From: Sesamum alatum
Lineage: Eukaryota; Streptophyta; Magnoliopsida; Lamiales; Pedaliaceae
Length of the DNA stretch: 64,000 nt
Assembly: GCA_034509735.1 (NCBI GenBank)
Contig: JACGWO010000008.1
Coordinates: 14,891,864 to 14,955,863, forward strand
Reading direction: 5' to 3'
Under the pieces are notes generated by a model that saw nothing but the letters and a program-made list of their open reading frames with translations, did not search any database and was not told the origin of the DNA. This document shows, piece by piece, positions 58,263-64,000 of this stretch; the first letter of the stretch is position 1, and each line of letters starts with the position of its first letter. Made by a program: the position numbers and the translations under genes.

Positions 58263-59090
58263 TTAGAGAAATTGCAATTTTGGTCCCAAAGTATGCGGTG
58301 ATTGAAAATATTAGTCTCATACTTCTTGAAATAGCCAATATTGGTCCCAAAATTTAGGAAAACATTGCAAAGTTAGTCCCAAACTTTTGGGACTAACTTT
58401 GCAACATTTAGGACAAACTTTGGGACTAATTTTGTAATTTTTTGCTAAAATGTGGGACTAATTTTGTAATATTTTTCTAAAACCACATAAAGTTAAAAGA
58501 CAAAATGTTGGGGAAAAAAATAAGAACTTATAGGAACAATTGCCAATTTTAAAAGGTCATATGAGATGCACAGTTATTTTCTGAAAATAAGGATGACTCT
58601 AACGAAATAATGGACTAAAATTGTGAAAATTAAAAAGATGTTACACCAAAATGATATCTAGTTAAATAACTTAAGTTACAAGACAAAAAATGTATTTAAA
58701 CCTTAAATTAGTGTATTCAGTCTGACTTTATGTTCACCATGGTTTCTTAATATAAACTCTAACTCTTGGTAAAAAGGTTATGTTTTTGGAAAAACTTATA
58801 AAAAATATATCTATTCAACATTAAAAAAATTATTATCAAAGAAACGTACATTAATTTTAGGATGAAAGAAAATTTTCGTCCACTAACTATAGTCAAATCT
58901 CGTTTAGTCCTTTAACTTCATAGTGTTCCAAAAAGGTCCTCTAATTTTTGAAATTGCTCTATTTTGGAACACCAGTTGCTGGGTTTTGGGTAAAGTTGAT
59001 GGAATATAGCACCTGAATCTGACGTGGCATTTCAAATTAGGGGAAAATCTGTTGACATCAAAAATATTTTTGGAATAAATTACCAATTAA
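58263..59090. mobile_element. Mutator-like terminus remnants
   Basis: GAGAAATTGCAATTTTGGTC at 58263 and repeated GGTCCCAAA/TTTGGGACTAA phrases look like Mutator-like terminal sequence with a hairpin around GTCCCAAACTTTTGGGAC. A second terminus-like stretch begins at 58860 (GGATGAAAGAAAATTTTCGT) and has weak inverted similarity to 60940-61150 (GCCACGT-rich). No intact element or target repeat is established. No coding. Confidence 0.4.
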
Positions 59091-59720
59091 AGCCCAAATA
59101 ATTCGGCTAATAATTGGGTCCCAAAATGAAAGTCCATAATACATTTTGGGTTGTTGTAATCAAATTCATAAGCCCACATTAAATTTAGGTCTTTGTATTA
59201 TTATGGGTCAATGCAAAATAAATATAAATTTATTATTTTGGGTTGGCTAAATTGGGCCAGATACATGTTCTAAATGCAATCCATCAGAAGACTAGTCCAT
59301 GTAAAGCCCATAGTGATCAAGTCCAATGGAAGTGAGCCCAAGCTGCTTAAGTCCTCCTCATGCCTATAAATAGTGGCCTCAACCACGTACATACACATAA
59401 AACAAATCAAAGGACTCAAATCCAAAAACCCTCTGCCATGACGAAATTCTGCAACCGCAAAGGTTTCACGTCTTCATCGACATCAAATCCTTCAAGGCCT
59501 TGATACCAAATTTCAAGGTGCCACATAGTTTGCTCCACAAATTCAAAGGAGAGTCCACATCCACATCCAAGAACAAACATCAGCCCTTGGATCCATATTC
59601 GAAAGAAAGAATTAGGGGATAATCATTCACAAAGATTATATCCACTTTCTTTTTAAATCAATAAAACTCCATTTTTTCATATTTTTCTTGTCTCGTTATT
59701 TATTTTGCAGACACGAAATT
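59091..59720 (+). mobile_element. LTR-like fragment
   Basis: Promoter-like features in order: CCTATAAATAGTGGCC near 59363 (TATA box), a CA-rich leader, then ATCAATAAAACTCC near 59660 (polyadenylation-type signal) and a TTTTGCAGACACGA end. This order is typical of a plant LTR. Ends and target repeat were not found, and no polyprotein follows. Confidence 0.45.
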
Positions 59721-60104
59721 TTATTTGAACAATGACAATTACATGACTTTAATTAAAAAGGAATAAAACGTGACATGGCATTAGTGCCCAGATTTGGGGC
59801 AGGAAAATTACGTAAATATATATTATCAATTGGAAAAGTGATATTTTCTTTATATATATACACAATTATATATATATATATAACTTAGTGTGTATATATA
59901 TATATTAATTATAAAATATATATAGGCGGCGATGGCCAACCATCGCTTCAATAAGATATATTACATGTAAATAATATAATTTCAAAAAGAAATGATACAC
60001 TTTTTAAAGTTTGTTACTTAATAAATATATTTATATTATTATTGTAAATTGAAAGAAGAAAAATATTTACTTTTAAATTTTAAAAAAATAAATTAAAAAT
60101 AATT

Positions 60105-60840
60105 TTGATAGGTAAGAATTTGCTTGGCTCAAGCCCAAAGCTGAAAGCCTAGAGATCAGGGAGGATCAATTGGAGACCAGAAGAAGACATCAAGCTCCAA
60201 AGAGGAAGCCTAGATATTCCTCAACGGGGAAGGACTATGGCCTAAATAAGCCCTAGTTCAGCCCAAGAGAAGGACCAGAACAGACCCCCTCATGCACTCG
60301 GACATCTACCCAAGCCTAGACACGAGAAGGGGTTCAGGCTGGCCCTAGAATTGTGGGCCCACGAAGAAGAGGTCCAGCCACGTTAAGAAGCCCAGATAAG
60401 GACTGCCCGTCTTTATCCTTATCTATATAAGATTTCCCTAAACTGCCTCCTATCTTTTAAGTACCTCCTTCCCCAAGACTCTGAGGAGGTCAGCAATTGT
60501 TTGAGCCAAGACAGTCAAGAATCCCTCTTACCCAGAGAATATCCCTTATAAATACCAGCCCTTGGCTGGCTTGGTAACGTTTTTTCTACACTTCAAGCTC
60601 ACGAATTATTTATAAGCTCGCACTAAGCGTACTTTGTGTTTCACTCTATTCTCCTACACGATTTCTCATTATTTTTTTATTATTTTCAAGCTTATTTATT
60701 CCATAACTGTTTACTAACTTGAGTATCGAAGGGCTAATACTTTTTTTGCAGGTCCCCTTTCCTGACGTGTAGAATTCGAAGCCCACTCCGCTCAAGCTCA
60801 AGGCATCCATATTGAGTTATTTCAGCTCACATCAAAATGA
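60105..60840 (+). mobile_element. LTR-like fragment, possibly Ty3/Gypsy type
   Basis: Purine-rich first half with AAGCCCAG-type phrases, CCCTTATAAATACCAGCCC near 60545 (TATA box), then GAGTATCGAAGGGCTAATAC and TTTTTTTGCAGGTCCCC near 60725, which resemble the R/U5 part of non-chromoviral Gypsy LTRs. No coding regions; target repeat not resolved. Confidence 0.45.
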
Positions 60841-61199
60841 TTTAATTCAAAAATGTAAAACTAATAAAAAAAATATTAAATTTTTATTTTAAATACAAAT
60901 AATATTAGTTTTAGAAAATAATATAACTTAATGCCACGTGGCCACTAATGCCACGTCAAAGTCATGTAATTGCCATATCATGTACATTAGCCAATAAAAT
61001 TACTTCCTCCAACTTATAATGCCACGCGAGATTCCGGTGTTGTTTTTCCAAAACTTTAAAGAAAATTTGGTGAAAGGAGGACCGAAATCGGGCATATTAA
61101 AAAGTTACAGGAGCATTTTGAAACCTTAAAAAAAAAAACTAAAATGGCAATAGAGTATAATTACAGAATGATATTGCCTTTAATCCTTCATTTTATTAC
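60841..61199. other. Spacer with GCCACGT-rich inverted remnant
   Basis: No gene. The stretch 60930-61150 is the weak inverted partner of 58860-59090. Near its end AATGGCAATAGAGTATAAT precedes the CACTA start at 61200. Confidence 0.35.
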
Positions 61200-61365
61200 C
61201 ACTATAGAAAGAGTATTATGTTAGATGGATTATTCTTGTGATGGATTTCCTTGAAAATATGTTCCAAATTCTTATTTGCGACGACATTGGTCATGGCCGC
61301 CAAGATGTTCCAAATATCCCTCTCCCAAAATTAATGAACGAAAAACAAATTTATTCCAAGATTTT

Positions 61366-62453
61366 GGGGCAAATTGCAATTTACCCGCCTATATCAGTAA
61401 AAAAATGGCAAAACACTCCTATGTGAATTTTTGTTTAGCAATTTACCCTCCTTTAAGTTTTTTTTTAAAAAAAGGACAAAATTACTCCATAACTCGAAAG
61501 GTGAAACACACGTTATTTTCTTTTTCATTTTTATATCTTTTATTTGTATCTTTATTATCAATCGTTGGATCTTATCTTTATAGGTAAAGTACCCAGGCTC
61601 AATTTACCATATATAATTATAAAAAAAGTATAAATAATTGTGTATATATAATATGTATATAATATATATATATATATGCACATCACTAGCATGCCGCCCT
61701 GTCCCCTGTCGTCGGCACCACCCACCAATGCGCCTCCCCCCCACCTCGGGCTCCTTCCCCCCCTCCCCCCCCCCCCCCCGCGCGCTCGCCTTCCCCTAAG
61801 CCGGCACTCTACTTCGTCAGCTCCGTCATCGCTGTGCTTCTCCACCTCATCGCCTCCCCCTTCCCCTCCCATTCCCTCTTCCTTGCCTACGTCACCCCCT
61901 CCCTCCCCCACCCAGATCGACGCTTCACTGCCTAGCAGCTGCTTTAGGTAATTTTATTTTATTTATTAATGATATATATATACATACACATACAATATAT
62001 CTAGATATATGTATAATTTAAATATTTATTTATTATAAATTTTTTATATTTATAAAATATATTTTTTTATAATTTGTATAAATCTGAACCGTTGATTTAA
62101 TTCAAATATATATTGGCCATTGATTTTATACTTCAATATAAATCGTTGATCTAAATAAGAAAAGATCTAGGCTATTGATTTATTTATTAAATCTCAACTA
62201 TTGAAGTATATATAAAACGAGACCCAACGGTCAACATATAGAGGCATAAAAGTCATTTTATGACAAAAAAAAAAATTAAGCAAAATCGCACATAGCGCAT
62301 GAAGCACACCCTATGCCATAAGGGGGTATTTAGCTCCTTTTATTAACTTTGAGGGGCTAAATTAGTTTTTTTTTTTTTTTTTTTTTTTTTTTTGTCACAA
62401 GGGGGCATTTATCATTTTTGGCTAACATAGAATGATAAATTGCAATTTGCCCC
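61366..62453. mobile_element. Mutator-like element with GC-rich core
   Basis: Inverted ends GGGGCAAATTGCAATTTACC (61366) and the matching GCAATTTGCCCC (to 62453). The flanking 9 bp (CAAGATTTT and AAATTTTTG) are similar but not identical, so the target repeat is decayed. The core 61690-61935 is a C-rich block (poly-C run at about 61761-61778) in AT-rich arms. A T run lies at 62366-62393. The open frame at 61676-61951 is low-complexity Pro/Ser. Confidence 0.65.
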
Positions 62454-63047
62454 AAATTTTTGTGATGGTACATAAAATCTATTACAAAAACCCATTTTTC
62501 CAAAAAGATGGAAAACCCATTTTGCAACCAATTTTAAAATTAGACGGAATCAATTTTGGGATAGTTGTTTTTCAATGTGCACAACTTGGTCACATATATC
62601 GCAATTTTGCAACAATCGGAACCCCTTGTAAATTCATCACAAATGTTGTGATGAATTTTTTGGACGAATATCTTGCGACAACCAAAATCCGTCTCAAGTT
62701 CGTCAGTAAAGCGTGGTGGAGTTAAGATGAATTTGCGGAGACTATATATTTTGTGACAACCTAAACCCATTGCTAAGTTTCCAATAAATTATGACAGACT
62801 TGGAACATATTTTGTTGTTCTATTTTTTTCCAATTAATTTATAAGTCAAGATAAATAATATATTTATAAATTATCGTAAATTATAGAACAAAATGCTTAA
62901 ATCTTAACATGCAGAAAATATTTTAACTGAAATTAATTATTTTTGTTAATAATATGTTAATTGCAAAGTAAACTAGTTTGAGGCAGAATTCGATTTACTT
63001 AACAAAATAAGCTTTCATAATCTATGTTCATTGCCTCCTAATCATCA
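62454..63047. repeat. Element D subterminal and 3' non-coding DNA
   Basis: Continues element D after the Mutator-like insertion. Motifs such as TTGCGACAACC and TCATCACAAATG to about 62820, then AT-rich DNA. The open frame at 62432-62725 is a product of the repeats. Confidence 0.45.
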
Positions 63048-63390
63048 TCAAAATGCTCTTGAGTAGGGTGTTGGGTTGACTCGATGGTCAATCAATGGTG
63101 TGACAGTTGCCTGAGGCATCCTCAAGAACCGCAACATATATGAGGCCAATCTATGTCCAAGTTCCTCTATGGCTTCGTTTTTCAATTGACCTGATGGAGC
63201 TGAGGTGCTAAGGCAATTGGTGTGCAAATGGGACTCCGACCCCATCATCAATACACGACCCTTCTAGTTGTAGCCGCCTGTTGCTGAAATGTATAACTCT
63301 TGCTCAAGTAACTCTTTACAGACGGAGTCAGCTACTTCTAGAGGCAGTTGAGAGGTGTGCTCATCCAGTATTTTTGTTATAATTGAAAGA
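63048..63390 (-). pseudogene. tnpA-type protein gene remnant (element D)
   Basis: Minus frame from 63390: ILDEHTSQLPLEVADSVCKE, then LLEQELYISATGGYN, a TAG stop, KGRVLMMGSESHLHTN and an open run to 63048 (IEELGHRLASYMLRF). GGYN-stop-KGRV..GSE corresponds to the GGKNKSRVFCLGFEA region of the element C protein, so this is the last part of tnpA. Its upstream part is cut off by the LTR at 63391. Confidence 0.55.
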
Positions 63391-63985
63391 TGTTGGGTTG
63401 AGATACACCAGTGGAAACCGAAAAACCCTAATTAGGCTACTCACAAAGCCGGCTCCCAACACCAGTTACTCAACCACCACAAAGGCCCTCCTCCACTTAG
63501 GACACTCACAGCACACTGTCACACAAAGTGTTTAGAAACAGAGGAGACGAAGAGGGAAAGGAGGAAGGCAATATGCTCATTGTTTGTCTTGTATCATACA
63601 CAAAGGGATGAAGCCCTTTTATACGACACAATGGTGAGAGATTAGAGGAGGTGGATGGCGGTGAAGCATGGTTTCGAAGCCATCGGAAACCAGGAAGAAG
63701 GGATGGAATCCAAGGCACCATTTGAGAGAGAGAGAGAGAGAGGGCATGAACAGAGGCGGCGAAAACTCAGCAAAGGAAAAGGCACAAGACTGAACAAGTC
63801 AAATTAGGTCTAGGCATTTAAAAGGGGTAGAAGATGGGCTGAGTCGGGTTATGGGCTGGACAGAGGATCAAGCGGGCTAAGGTGGATTGGGCCAACATGT
63901 GGTGGGATAAGTCGTCCATGGTGGTGAGACTTTGGGCCCGTGAGCTGGGCCTACCCGAATGGGTCATGGGCCAACAATTCCAACA
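63391..63985 (-). mobile_element. 3' LTR of a Copia-type retrotransposon, minus strand
   Basis: Bounded by TGTTGG and CCAACA inverted ends; on the minus strand it starts TGTTGGAATTGTTGGCCCAT, a start common in plant Copia LTRs. The flanking minus-strand sequence just before it is purine-rich (CCAAGGTAGAGTG), as expected for a polypurine tract, so this is the 3' LTR and the body extends right, beyond 64000. A TATA box (minus TATAAAAGGG, 63614-63623) lies mid-LTR. A GA microsatellite is at about 63722-63742. The left flank AAAGA would be its target site. Confidence 0.7.
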
Positions 63986-64000
63986 CACTCTACCTTGGAC

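Larger units (their letters stand above)
61200..64000 (-). mobile_element. CACTA element D, interrupted and running off the window
   Basis: Terminus CACTATAGAAAGAG at 61200, subterminal motifs of a third type (TTGCGAC, CATCACAAA) at 61240-61360 and 62460-62820, and a minus-strand tnpA remnant (63390-63048). It is split by a Mutator-like element (61366-62453) and by a Copia-type LTR from 63391. The other end is outside the window. Confidence 0.55.

Noticed and set aside
61676..61951. Pro/Ser-rich open frame of 91 codons and its Gly-rich opposite frame
   Set aside because: Low-complexity C-rich core of a Mutator-like element; both strands are open because stop codons are rare in such composition.

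Overview
The window looks like a gene-poor, transposon-dominated stretch of a eudicot plant nuclear genome (possibly an asterid; the species cannot be read from the sequence). It is strongly AT-rich, has no operon structure, and is built from plant DNA transposons (CACTA/En-Spm, Mutator-like, Helitron), a plant L1-type LINE and fragments of LTR retrotransposons. Only two apparently intact host-type genes are visible: a pair of intronless RING-H2 genes at 13146-13838 and 46323-47024.

Large-scale layout: the window holds two copies of one segment. Copy 1 is 1-15345 (its left end is off the window). Copy 2 is 27058-47970 and resumes at 58086-58262. Both carry, in the same order, a CACTA element with tnp2-like and tnpA-like pseudogenes, an AT-rich stretch, Helitrons, the RING-H2 gene, a LINE fragment and the edge of a second CACTA element (A). 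Since duplicating, the copies took different insertions, and each copy supplies the empty site for the other: two nested Mutator-like elements in copy 1 (8150-10430); a different Mutator-like element (35570-36787), a 5'-truncated LINE (37087-40351), a 2.78-kb tandem duplication (40376-45914) and a complete 10.1-kb CACTA element C (47971-58085) in copy 2.

Between the copies (15346-27057) lies the rest of CACTA element A, carrying a nested CACTA element B (18075-22844). Just inside its end, B contains a captured piece of an SLAC1/SLAH-type anion-channel gene. Remnants of another CACTA family and AT-rich DNA follow. Right of copy 2 (58263-64000) are Mutator-like and LTR-like remnants, then a further CACTA element (D, from 61200) split by a Mutator-like element and by the 3' LTR of a Copia-type element that runs off the window.

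How the parts relate: the autonomous-type CACTA elements carry tnp2 first and tnpA second on one strand, and a conserved non-coding module of about 300 bp lies between them. I infer that it is the tnpA promoter. Every transposase gene seen has stops, frameshifts or truncation, so nothing here looks able to move without help from elsewhere. There is no CRISPR, tRNA or rRNA that I can support. I found no clearly new biological system. The best leads are the CACTA gene capture, the tnpA-upstream module, the recurring minisatellites in the tnpA 5' intron, and the paired filled/empty insertion sites.
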